From Ampullaceana balthica (taxonomy: Eukaryota > Mollusca > Gastropoda > Lymnaeidae), in the NCBI GenBank assembly GCA_944989445.1, contig CALYLW010000434.1, forward strand, positions 844,799-908,798: a stretch of DNA of 64,000 bases. The letters are read 5' to 3'. Shown here in pieces: positions 31,749-45,100 of the stretch. How positions within the stretch are numbered: the stretch's first letter is position 1; each line of letters opens with the position of its first letter. The notes beneath the pieces are model-generated. The model saw only the letters and a program-made list of their open reading frames with translations, ran no database searches and was not told the DNA's origin. The position numbers were made by a program, and so were the translations under genes.

Positions 31749-32033
31749 TACATCCATTTTGTTTATCTAGCGTCCTGCTTGCCAGATATTTTTTTACCAT
31801 GAATGACACATGCTAAAATAAATTTACTGACTGAAGATTTTTTTAAAAAAGTATTATTCATCTATTTTAATGTTCTTAGAAGATAAATAAATAATTTAAA
31901 GACAATTTCATTTTTTATTTCGTTACTAGATGTTTGATTCTTATTTTGTTTGTTTTTAAGTGAGGAAATTTCATTTGGCATCTTACTGTGACAATCCGTC
32001 AGGTAGGGTGCTAGATAAACAAAATGGATTTAT
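31749..32033. mobile_element. short inverted-repeat element (~285 bp)
   Basis: Arms atccattttgtttatctagc and gctagataaacaaaatggat are exact reverse complements over 20 bp, with weaker pairing continuing inward (about 38 bp in all). No coding capacity. Target duplication not clear. About 1 kb upstream of POLR3H. Confidence 0.75.
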
Positions 32034-33002
32034 TATCCGCATGGTTTTGGCCATGAGAATAACGCCGAGCATTATCTGCATGGCTCGTCGTCTTCTAGTG
32101 GCTGGTCATGTTGAGAAAAAAAACCGCGCCTGATGTAGACAAAATAATAGCCGATATCACTCGATTTAGGCTAAAATGTGTAATTTCTATGCTATGTGTG
32201 TTATTATTTATAAATTGTGCAAAGAAAATAAATTTTCCTTGGCTTAGCTTAAAATATAGTTTCAGATTTGCTAATTTGGTTTCTTTTTGAATGATGCAAG
32301 TACAAGTTTTGGGATGAAAATTAATTTTAAGCTCATGTGCAAAATAAATTTGGCAGGGAAAGGGTGATCATTTTATTTTTTTGAACAAATTATTTTGCAG
32401 TTTTTGATTGCTTGTTTTATTTTAAAATATTATATATTTGGGCACTAGAACTGCTGAGTCACTTAAAGAAAAAACAATTTCTGCTTTAATATAAGCTGGC
32501 AAACTTCATTCATTTCGCTTCATATGTTGTTAAATATCATAAATCTTTTCAGCTATCAGCAAGGTTTACGTTCTGTGTGTTTGATTCGTGTTGGGTTAAT
32601 TTCCCAACTGTAATAGAAACCTGCCTACGTCTATGTTCATACTACTCTGGTCCTTATACAGACCACATTACACACTTCAAATTAATAATGGTACAAGATT
32701 TATTAAAAAATCAAATATAAAGACCAATCAATCAAGTTAAAATTTGGCTTTATGCTTTATTTTGTCGACGATTCAAGACACTAACTGGTCCATTTATATT
32801 TAAAAATGTGTTCATTTAATTTTATATACCATGAGAACATCTGCACTGACTGTAGAGCTTCATTTAATAAATTGTTTGCATCTGAACACATGAAAGGAGA
32901 TCATTTAAAAAACAAAGAATAACTAATTTAAATAATAAAGTGAATGATTAAAAAAAAACACTTTCAGATTGCGATTAATCAAGTTTAAACCTGAGGTGTA
33001 GA
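32034..33002. promoter_or_regulatory. POLR3H upstream region
   Basis: AT-rich flank immediately before the POLR3H start codon. No TATA box, initiator or exon assigned; regulatory role rests on position only. Confidence 0.35.
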
Positions 33003-33113
33003 ATGTTTATTTTGGTGAAAATGAAAGATACTGTCAGAACACCACCTCGACTGTTCCACCTAGACACAATGGATGCTATTAGAGAAGCCTTAAACAAAAA
33101 GTTTGCTAATAAG
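33003..33113 (+). CDS. POLR3H: POLR3H exon 1
   Basis: ATG at 33003, 37 codons, donor gtaaac at 33114. The preceding aga-ATG context and the family N-terminus MFxLVxMxDTVRxPP fix the start. Confidence 0.94.
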
Positions 33114-36100
33114 GTAAACAGGAAGTTATTCGTGAAATTGATTATTTTTTAAATTTAATTTCTTAAGAAATATATATTTTCTTTAAAAAAATAAATGAAA
33201 AGCAAATTTGGGCCTAATTAATGAGCTGCAAAATTATTATATAAACCTTAGTGCAAGTTTGCTTTCCATACTTAAATTAAAATTATTTTTATTAATGAAT
33301 CCTGGAACCGATAGAATATATGAAAACAATAAATAAAATAACTCAAAAGTCAAAAGGGTCTTGATACTGTAGATATATTTTAGAGTTACACAAAATCAGT
33401 TAGTAAACGAAGTGTTCCCATTCTTCAAAAAGTTGATTTGCATTTTTTAAAAAATACATATCTTTTCCATGAAGCCTCTTACTGTTAAGCAAAACAGATA
33501 AAATGATTTTTAATAGAAAATATAACAGTGCTGTTTTTAATTGGATGTCATTTTTAAAATAAACTTCATATTTGGGTTCATGTGTGTGAATCCCCAACTG
33601 TGATCATGTCGGACAAGTCTTCCTTGGATAAGGAATGAGAACAGCTCCATTGGTCCATGAATAAAGAAACATGAAAGCCCCCTCTAACACTTTGCCCAAT
33701 ACCCACAACTCTGTCATGATATAAAGATAACAACAGTGTACAATGTTTTCAACTAGTTCCAAAGTGAACAATATAATCTCTATAGATAACCATCCTTGCA
33801 CATCAGCATTTTATAGTTTGAGAAGAATTCAATTTCTCAGTTACATTTAGTAAGAACTATTAACCACTTATGTGAATATTTAGTTAAATTTGTAAAAATT
33901 TGCCAGTTGTTATATTATTTGTGTTGATAGTCATTAAAGCTTAATTTACATTTAAGAAATACTGATGGTGTGCATTTTTTGTGAATGTTACATGGATTCG
34001 TTAGATATCACAATTAATGAATCAAAATAGATCTTAATTTTAAAATTTATTAAATTTCTTATCATAATTATTGTTTTAAAACGTCGCTAGTGATCGGTTG
34101 ATGTAAAAAAAAATATTTGATTTCGGGAATTTATCAACAGTGCCCTACTGATTTAATTAAATAAAATGCTAATACAAATTTCAGACAATGTAGATTACAT
34201 TTTTTAAAATTAAAATATAATAATTATATTTTTACTTTAATCCTACTCATGATTAGGTTGTCTACAAAGTAGGACTTTGTATAGCCTTGTGGGATGTTGA
34301 AAAGGTGGAGGACAGTTACATCTTTCCTGGAGATGGAGCAACACATACAATTGGTGTGTACAGATATAGAGCTTTTTCAACATCCTTCGTCAAGAAGGTG
34401 TGCAACTAGCCTTCAAAAGTGAATTAGAAAAACAAAGCAATATATAGATACTAAATGTCTCAGAAAATCTACATATAATTTAGTACTGATATTTATTATT
34501 GTAGAATGAATGTATTGTTAGGGCCATGATATTTCTACAGTTAAAAAAATATTATCATTAAAACAATAAAAGTTTTTTATAATTTATTTATAGTTCACTT
34601 CAGATATGTTGTTTTCCGACCCTTTGTTGATGAAATTCTTGTTGGTAGAATTAAAAGTAGCAGCAAAGATGGTGTTTATGGTAGGTATAAAATATTTTCT
34701 CATTTATATATTAAATTTAATAAATTTAGTCATCAAAATGTTTATATAACTAATTTAAAGGGTTCGAAGTTAAGAAGACAGCATAACAAATTTAAGCTCT
34801 CACTGATTTTGTGTTATTATTGAAATTTAAGTTTGAAGCCTAGATTTAATGTATGTAATTATTGTAATACATTGACATTGATTCTCTCTCCAGTCACCAT
34901 GGGATTCTTTGATGACATTCTCATACCAGCAGACTCATTGCAGCATCCCTCAAAGTTGTATCCTTGTGTTCTTATTATGGCTCCTCTTTAATAAAATATT
35001 GTTTATAATGGGTAATATCATATATTAGACCCTTGTTAAAAACTAATAAAGCCAACTGTTCTTGACCAGTCGGTAACTGACCTGAAGAGATTGGTCGAAT
35101 GGATTTGTTGGCTCAGTAAGGGAGGAAGAAATTCCTATTTTTAAAAAGTAAAACTGAATGGGAAGAAAGCAGCTGACTGGACCTTACAGAACATTTCACA
35201 AGAGACATTGATTTGTATTAATTGAATATGTACACATGTTAGTTGAACCATCCTTAACAAGACTCAGCAATGAACAAGAACAGTTGTGGAGCTGGGAATA
35301 TGAAGCTCAAGAGGAGGGCAAAGTTGACTTGCCCATGGAAATAGGTGGAGATATCAGGTAACAGTCAATTGAATGTATCAATGTCTACAAAACTAGAACT
35401 ATTGTTGGGACGGGCAAGAGATTATTCTTTAAAAAAAGTTTTGACATGAGAGTGTGTTTAGCATGCTAGAATAGCATGGGCACAAGTCATATCTTCTTCT
35501 CATTATAGAAAGATAAGTGAAATTCCTAATAGACCTAAAACATAGGGTTTGCTTTACATTTGTTTTATACCTGTGGGTTTTTTGTCCATTGTGTTGTTGA
35601 GGTTTATATCTATAATATAGATATAATATAGATATATATATAAGTGGCAGGGCCAGTCTTAGGCCACTGCAACCTATGCCGCCGCAGTTGGCCCCGCACC
35701 TTTATATTCCCCGCCTATCTTAATTTTCTCTTATTACCCTTACTAATTCCTTTTCCCTACCCAAACTGGGCCCCACGCAATCCATTTCGCATACTAAGCC
35801 GCATAGGGCCCCGCAATTGCCAAGACCAGCCCTGCAAAGTGGGTTTTATTTTTTAATCTTTGCTAGGACAAAATGTATTTACCAGAATCTTCCAAATATC
35901 TGAATGGATTAACCTCACTTTCTATCATGTGATACTTGAAATTTTTATTATCTTAAATAAAATGAGGGTATTAAAAAAATATCTGGATGAAATTTGGTGA
36001 TAAAACATTAGAAAATTAATTTCAGTTTCATTCTGTCTGCATAAAATACTTGTAGATAAATTTTTTATTTGAACTTTAATTACAGTGGGACCCGTTTAAG

Positions 36101-39100
36101 TCGACGACCTCGGGGTATGAAAAATGGTGCCGAGATAACCGATCATCGAGTTAAACGCAAACCAATATGGCGGCAAAATATTAACATGCGCTTGAAATTT
36201 CTTTATATACATGATGTGCGTTAATTAGTGATGGGACGATTAATCGGAATCGTATCGGAATATCGGGACCCTAATATTTCTTCACTCTTTTCTAAGGTTA
36301 AGACCGTTCGTTTCTAAGGACCATTTAAGTTTAAATATAACCCAGGGTTCCCACTCAGTCAGGAAAACGGGAAAATGTCGCGAATTCTTAAAATATTTTC
36401 CCTGGTCTTGAAAGTCGGGAAAAGTTATGACTAGTCGGGAATTTTTATATATATATATTTTTTTGCAGAAGTAAATGACTTTGATTACTTCTCTGTGGTC
36501 ATGTTTCGATTCCATTTAATAAAAAAAAAGTTACCAGTTTATAATTGTCTGCGCATGCGTTAAAACTAAGGTAAAATTTTTCGCCTCGCCTCATCCCATG
36601 GCGCGTGTGGCGTGGCATGTCACCGCCGTTCGTGTTTGCAATGCCCGTCGAATCGGCGAATTAAAAAAAAATAAACATATCAATAAAGTAATTTTAAGTT
36701 TAATGCTTTTGACGTGCAGGATATCTGTCACTATGAGACCGCACTCGAATTTCCTCCGTCAATCAAATGATTTGTGTATGTATGTGTGGCATCTGTCCGT
36801 CTACGAAAGACGATAGATTTATCTTTATTATTTGCAGCTCTTGGTGTGGCTGATGAGACCAATCCTTGAGTGGCAGTCTCTTCTGCATGTCACACACACG
36901 AAAGCAGTGGGGCAGTGTTGCCTAGCCTTTCTCCTCTCTCTTTTTCCAACTGCTTCTGCCCTAGTTTGCTCCTCTGCTCTTAGTGATCCTTCTTTTACTA
37001 TAGCCCGCCACGTGGACCTATCCTCTGCCAGGTTTTCCTAGTTTTGTATATCAATGTTGGCTACCTTCATGTCTCTATTGCATATGTCCATGTATCTGAG
37101 ACATGGCCGACCAACCGACCTTTTCCCTGTCGCCAGCTCGTTGTATAGCACATCCTTGTTTTCATCCTCTTGACGTGTACAAGTCAACGGAGGCATCTTT
37201 GGCTTAATATTGCTGCAATACTACTCATGCTTGCTTGAGATACGTGTAACTTTTATTATAAATAGTAACAAATGCGGCCTTGACCTTATCAGAATTCGAC
37301 CTACAACAGTGATGACGTGTATAATATATATATATACTGGAATATTAAGAAAATGATTTGATTTCACCATCACGCGCGTGTTAGTAACAGTCACGTATCT
37401 TACTGGTAAAGCAACAACAATCTTTTTAAAAGAATAATAATCTTTTATTTAATTATATAAAAACCACCGTCGATTCTCGTTACAAACATTTATTTTCTTT
37501 TCTAAAGATATTTGTTTATCTTAAAAAATAAAATGATTAATGCATCAGAAAATGAATTAAGTTTAATAATAATATAACATGCACTGCGAAATAACGACGA
37601 TTAAAGACCGCTAACGCGAGTACCTCTGGTGAATACATACTCAATAGAGACGTGTCATTACCGTGTCAAACTAATTCACACACCGATCAAAAGTGAAACA
37701 AGATAAAAAAACATCCGGTAATCCTTATTGAAATCTCATAAAATCACACAATAGCCGGAAGTCTCGAGGAAAGCGAGATTTCGATGCTTTTTTAACTAAA
37801 AATGCGAGTGTGCGTCGCGAACAGACGGGGATCGAGCTAACCGACGTTAAGTTGCAAATTTGGCACTCTTTTGTGGTCGAAATATTAGGGCTCGGTGACT
37901 TTAAAAAAATCGTATTAACCGATGAAAAAATGCAAAGACAAAGAGAGAATTTGGCGGTTCCAATAAAAAACGTCGACTTAATAGAGCTGACGAGTTAACT
38001 GGGCTCGAGTTAAGTGGGTCCCACTGTAGTAAGATGTGTACATATGTTATTTAATTAGTAAGATGTGTACATATGTTATTGAATTAGTAAGATGTGTACA
38101 TATGTTATTTAATTAGTAAGATGTGTATATACCGTATATACTCGTTCGCAAGCCGACCTTTTTTGGACAAAATCTAGGGGAAAAAGTTGGGGGGGTCGAC
38201 TTATGAGTGGGTCATAGGTGATTTCTGTATGGATATTGAATATCGGTGTTGTTATTGTAGATTATAAATGTCCTTTTCTACATTCTACAAGATTCGACTG
38301 CTCTATCAGAAGCTATAATATATTATTAAAAAATCAGCACTTACCTTATTTAATCATTTTATTTATTTTTGTGAAAGTTTTAATAAATTGTTTTACAAAT
38401 TTTGTTTTCAACCACGGATTTTAATGTACGCGCTTTCGTCACTGTTTACCAAATACTTTTTTTTTAAAATACCGGTAACTCTTGCTTAACAAAGAGCAGA
38501 AAGACAAAGATAGGCAGTACAAAGTAAACAATCATAAGTACCGATTTAGCTTGTAGTTTAAAAAAAATATGTACCATTTTTTTTAAAGCTATCCTATTAT
38601 TTTGGGGGGGTCTACTTGCGATTGGGTTATACACTTTTAATACTTTTCCCTTCCAAAAGTGGCTTATGAACGAACGGGCTATAGAACGAGTATATACGGT
38701 ATGTTATTTAATTAGTAACATGTCTATGTATGTTATTAAATTAGTAAGATGTGTACATATGTTATTTAATTAGTCACATATGTATATGGTATTTAATTAA
38801 TAAGATATGTATGTGTACATATGTTATTTAATTAGTAAAATGTGTACATATGTTATTTAATTAGTAAAATGTGTACACATGTTATTTAATTAGTAAAATG
38901 TGTACATATGTTATTTAATTAGTAAAATGTGTACATATGTTATTTTTAAAGATTCAGGGTTGTTGATGAAACATTTGTTGACACAACACCTTCTAGTCCT
39001 GAAGAAAATAAACCCATGGCACCGCCAGCATCATCAGCTGGACCTTCACTGACCATGTCAGACCCAGCCAGTAAGAAGGCACCGTACACGTTGACTGTAA

Positions 39101-42100
39101 GTATTAGCTTAAGCACCATCTAAACAATGTTTGTACCCCAGAGCCAGCAGTGGCTATCTTATCTTCTTATCTTATCTTATCTGTTTCAGACGCTCCTTCT
39201 ATACAGAAGATTATTGCATCCTACGCTTATCTATGGTTTGTGTTTAGTCCTGCATTCTTATTAGAGTTTTAAATGTTGATAAAGTGTTGGCTTTCCTGGT
39301 TTCTTCAGGCAACCCATTCCACGCCCGAATTCCGGACGGGAAGAACGAAAATTTGTATGAGTTTGTTCTTGCATACGGAATAAGAAAGGTGTTTTTATCC
39401 TTATGTCTATCTGAGGGTTGTATTAAGTTATCTTTGTGTTGTATTTCTAAATTAGAGTTAATTGCTTTATGTATGATTACTACTTTACTCTTGGTTCTTC
39501 TATCCTCTAGTGTTTCAAGGTTTAATGATTTAACTAATGGTGTTATTCTAGTCAGTTTTGAATATTCTCCAGTAATGAATCTGGCAGCTCTTTTTTGGAT
39601 TTGTTCTAGTTTATCAATGTTTTCTTTGGTGGATGGGTCCCATACAGAAGATGCATATTCTAGTACAGGTCTCACCAAAGTGAGATAGCATTTTAGTTTT
39701 ATATCTTTATTACATTTGTAAAGGTTTCTTTTTATAAAGCCTAAGGTTTTGTTTGATTTTTTAATAACTTCATTGACATGGGGATTCCATGATAATTTCT
39801 AATTTATTATGACTCCTAAGTATTTTGCATCTTTAGTTTGGGTTAGTTCCTTTCCATGAATGAAATATTTTGAATTTATTTGTTTCTTTTTCTTTGTTAC
39901 TCTTAACAGTTGACACTTTTCTGGGTGGAAACTCATACTCCAGTTAGTTTCCCATTTTATCAATTCATCTAGGTCTTTTTGTAAAATGTTGCTATCTTGT
40001 TCTGATTTAATTGTTCTATAGATTATACAATCATCAGCAAATAACCTAACTTTTGTTCCTGTTGAGATGTTGTTGGGTAAATCATTTATATATATTAAAA
40101 AGAGTAAGGGACTTAGCACAGTTCCTTGTGGAACTCCTGAATTAACCTTTATTGGTGCAGATTTAGATCCATTAATTATTACAGTTTGCTCCCTGCCCAA
40201 AAGGAAGTCTTGGATCCAGTGATGTAAGGAACCTGAGATTCCAAAGTAGTTAATTTTTTAAGTAAACTAAGGTGGTGAACTTTGTCAAATGCTCTTGAGA
40301 AGTCTAGTAATATTGTATCTATTTGATCATTTTTGTCTAAGCCTTTTGATAGTTCATCTATTAAAGCTATTAATTGTGTTTCACATGATCTGTTTTTTCT
40401 AAAGCCGTGTTGATGTGTGCATAGGGCATTATATTTGTCAAGGTGGCTAAATTAAAGTGAATGTAAGACACAGTAAAGTCCTTTAGATTTAACATAAATC
40501 TTTATAAAGATACTAGGTTGTGCTGCGGCGCCCACTTTTTTTAGGGCGCCTATGGCGCCCACCTTTTTCAAAAGCACAACTAACTTGTCCTTGTATGATA
40601 AATACGTAATATTAAACTTCCTTAAATGTACACAAAATATTTTATTATAGGGGTTGTAGGGCACTTTTGGGTCAAAAGCCAAAGTAACTTATCCTTGTAT
40701 GATAAATCCGAAATATTTCTGAAATGTACTTAAAGTATTTATATATATATATTTTTTTACAGTGCTAATCACAACACGATTTTTAAACTAATTTTAGAAG
40801 CAGCGCACCAAATTACTGCACCAAAAAATAACTCTTTGAGTCAGTCAGCACCGTTAACAACACAAATGCTGACGTCAGAGGTTCGTGCGTTGTTTGGTTA
40901 ATGTTAATCTGAAAACCAAAATGATTATGATTTTAAGTCCATATGTTCAATTTTAAAAAAAAGCAGAGTGATGTCCCTTAGCGTAAGGCGTGAGCCATAA
41001 TTGAGGGTAAATATATATATAAAGATTTATGTTAAATCTAAAGGACTTTATTTGAATGTTGATACAACTCATGACACGCAATCAACTTGTGGTAAATACT
41101 GTGGTACCTCGAGATACAAAATTAATCCCTTCCGGGGTGGCTTTCATATCTTGGATTTTTCATATCTCGAACTAAGTTTTACATGTAAAATACTTAATCC
41201 TTTGTAAACAACACAGAAAAAAATTAAAATTTGAAAATATAATTGAAAACGAGAAAAACAAAGTAGGATTCTTCAATCCTTAAAAGTACACACTAAAAAT
41301 CAAATAAATAATAATAAAACAATGAAAAAAGAGTAAAATAAATGAAAAATAATATGTATATAAATGTGAACCCTTACCTTTTGAGTGAGGCGAAGTGTCG
41401 GAAGAGGGGGTAAGGGAGGAAAACGGATGGCAGAAAACATAACGGAATTACGTTCGAAACACTGAACTTTATGAAAATAATACGTTATTTACACACTTTG
41501 CATGAGTTAATGCTAAATAAGTTTTTTTTAAAACTTTTTGTGTTGTGCTTTCTAATTTTCTGTTTGACCTTTCATTTCCTTTGCCTCACTTCCACCAACA
41601 CCTTCTTGTCTTAATTTTTTAAAATATTTAAAAATTTTCCCTAATGTTCTCTTAGCAAATGTTGATCCAAGGAAGCTTGTTTTTGAAGCATTTTACAATG
41701 TTCTGAAATGAGTCAAGTAACTCTAACTGTATTTGAACTGCGCAACAACACGGCCTGTTTGAACCCTTTAACTCTCAAAGGACGTAACCTTGACTTTTCT
41801 GTCACTGGTGGTCGACAGTTTAATTTTTTATATTTTCTTCACCTTTTTACATTCTAATGTTATTTTTAAAATTTATCCCTAAATAATTGAATAAAATTAG
41901 GAAAAAATACAATTTCAGACATGAATTTTTAATTAAAATTTTTAAAAAAATTTACTCCGACCCTCGTGTTTTTGGTTTACCGGAACGCTATTTTCGTTCG
42001 CCATTGTGAAATTCTTGTTAATTTTACTGAGACACGTCGGCCGCAATCTTTTACAATTATAGCGAACGATTCATCATTTAGCGAAGAAATCGCTTATATT

Positions 42101-45100
42101 CGTAGCTGACAAGTTATTTCTATTCAATGGAATAAAAAACAAAGTATTAGTACGGAAAATTTATTTATTTTCATCGATGGACAAGTTGACTATCGAAGGT
42201 ATGTATTTTTCCTTTGTTACAAAGTTCTCCACATAGCCAATTTTTTAACAAATAAAATTGATTTTACTAAATCTATTGATATATTAAGTAGCAATGAGAC
42301 ATCTATAAATCAAGGAAATTCATTTTAGCACGTATATTTGTCTTTCTTTTTATTTTATATGAAGTATGTATTTTATTATTATTTTTTCCCCAAGTCCATA
42401 ATAAATTACATTTGACTTTGTTTACCCTGGTTACACTGTAAGGTGGCATCAGTATTTTACAATTTACTTCACATTTTGCTTGATAATAAGCTTATAATCA
42501 TTCTAGATTTTCTTCAGAATTGAATAGTGTACTTTAATTAAATATGTTAAATTTTATAACTGCTTTTTACAAACCTATTTCTAATGTTTTTCCTAATATT
42601 TTTATTTCACAGTTACAGTTATGGCTCTGTAGATTGGGACCTTAGACCATCCCAAGCATGTTCCTGATTACAGGTCTAAACAACCACCCATTGTCTATGT
42701 CCCTGAGTCAACTTATGGTGTCCCTTTTGCTGAATCAACCATCAGAGATGATGGAAAGAAATATGGACTTCTCTTTCATGTTTCAAGTTGCTATTCGGAA
42801 TTCGCAGACTTACTGCTGGAGACTCTTCGAAGCTATGCCTATATAATTGTTGCTACCATGCACCTCCCTAAGTCAACAATGTTCAGAAACTCATTTCATC
42901 TTATCATGGACATGCTAATGCTAAGGAACATGGGACTAGTGCAATTAGATAATGGAATGAACTATTATTATTCAAAGGATTGTGTGCAAGACAGTTCAAA
43001 TTTTAGACTTTGCTTTAAATTTTATATTTCTGAAATGTTCAAAAAGGAATATTGAGGTAAACAAAAAATCATGGAAGTGATATATATGTTCCAATGGTTG
43101 TAGAAGAAAGTGAATGACACTATATCTTTCTAGACCCCACATTTCAACTGAGGAAAGAATGATAACGGTAGAAAGAAGAAAGATATAATTAGTAAAATAT
43201 ATTCGGCCGACCACTCGTAACCCTATAACACTCAAAACCGAATAACATTTTACAAAATAAGAATTAAATATATTACTATTATTAACTTATTTTAAGAATA
43301 TGAACAAAGAAAGAAATGTTCACTAAAGTGTGGTTTTAAATTAAATTTGTTATTATCATGTGCATAGAAATTGTCTTATTTTATATCATAATTAATAGTT
43401 TTCAACATTTTTTATCAAATGAAAAATGATTTTTTTGGGATAATAATGATTATAAGAATAATATTATGTTATGTTCTGACAATAAAGGCTTAGTTATAGA
43501 ATTATTCCATGTTAATATTTATAATTTTTGTAAAAAAGGAAAAAATGGCCATATTTTATGAATGTAAGGATACTCATTTAAAAATAGTCTAAATTTTTCA
43601 AATATGAGCGAAATGCTTTGAATTTTTGATATTACATGTAGAAATGGATACTGTTGATGGCTATAATAAAGATTTTATGCTTGCTACAAATACTTATTTT
43701 TTTCCTTCATACAGTTTGTGACATGTTGTGATTTTCTGTACAAAATTTAAATGTAAAAAATTCATTAAAATAATTACAGTTCAAGCTACATTATTACAAT
43801 AGACTTTAAAGTTAATATCAATAGATAGATAATTCAATTGTGAACACAAAAATGCATAACATGCCCTTATTTGTGGTTTTATTCATTAAAAAAATAATTA
43901 ATTCCTGTAACTACCTAAATCAGGTGGAAAAAAGGGGCAAAACCCAAGAATATTTGAGAGTTAAGTCAAGTCAGCTGCGCGTTTTTCGTATCTTGGAACA
44001 AAAAATTCTTCGAGTGGCCTGTTTGTATCTTGGATTTCTCGTATCTTTAAGCATTTGTATCTGATGGTACCACTGTATTTGCTTATCATGCAATGTTACC
44101 TCAAAGTCTAAGCTTCGTTGGTCCGTGTGCAAAGTTAAAAAAACAACTCGTGTGCAAAGTTGCACAATGTCCATTTTTTGTGCAGTATTTTACAAATTTT
44201 GCTGCGCGGGGATTCTAAACTCCTGCGTGGCGTCGGTCAAATATCTGCGGAGCCACTCTGCTTAAAGGGAACATTGAGGCAGTGGTTCTAAGACTCCGCT
44301 TGCATATCACCTGCAAACCAAACATCCACTACAGTATCGGAAACTTCAGCTGAGACAATCTAAAGCTGTGTGAACGATTGTTCAGCTCGGCTGGCTATAT
44401 TGTCAATAAGACCCGCTCATCACTTAAACCAAATAATGTCAATACACTTGTTTGTTTGCGTTTGTAAAAAGATGTCATATAAAGAAGACATTCCAGTGTT
44501 ATTTCGATTTTTGACATGTACGTTTAATAAATGTTAGTTATGACACCATAAATTTCAATCTTTGTTTCAATCGAAATTAACGATTAATTAATAGTTAATT
44601 TTTCAAAAGTTATCGATTAAATTTAAATTAATCGTTAACAGCCCTAATATATATATATATTACAAGTTTTTACTGATGAATTTTGAAATATGATTTTGAA
44701 AAAGAAAAAAAATTATTCAAGAATGCGTCGTATTTTTGTTTTTTTAGCATCATTGTATGAGACCAGAAATCTTTGAATAAATTTGTAGTTTATTCAAATT
44801 TTCATTTGAATTGATTTATAAACCTGAATGGGTACATAGACATTAGGGTCCTATAACTAATCAGTTGTTTGATTTTTGAATGGGTACATTTCTTAGGGTC
44901 CTATAACTAATCAGTTGTTTGATTTTTGAATGGGTACATTTCTTAGGGTCCTATAACTAATCAGTTGTTTGATTTTTGAATGGGTACATTTCTTAGGGTC
45001 CTATAACTAATCAGTTGTTTGACATTTCTTAGGGTCCTATAACTAATCAGTTGTTTGATTTTTCCTGTTGAAATAAACATTACAAGAAAAAATATTTTCC

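Noticed and set aside
37810..37998. 62-codon frame similar to a minus-strand frame at 48454-48891
   Set aside because: The similarity reflects shared Tigger-like element sequence, not a host gene; the frames are interrupted differently in each copy.
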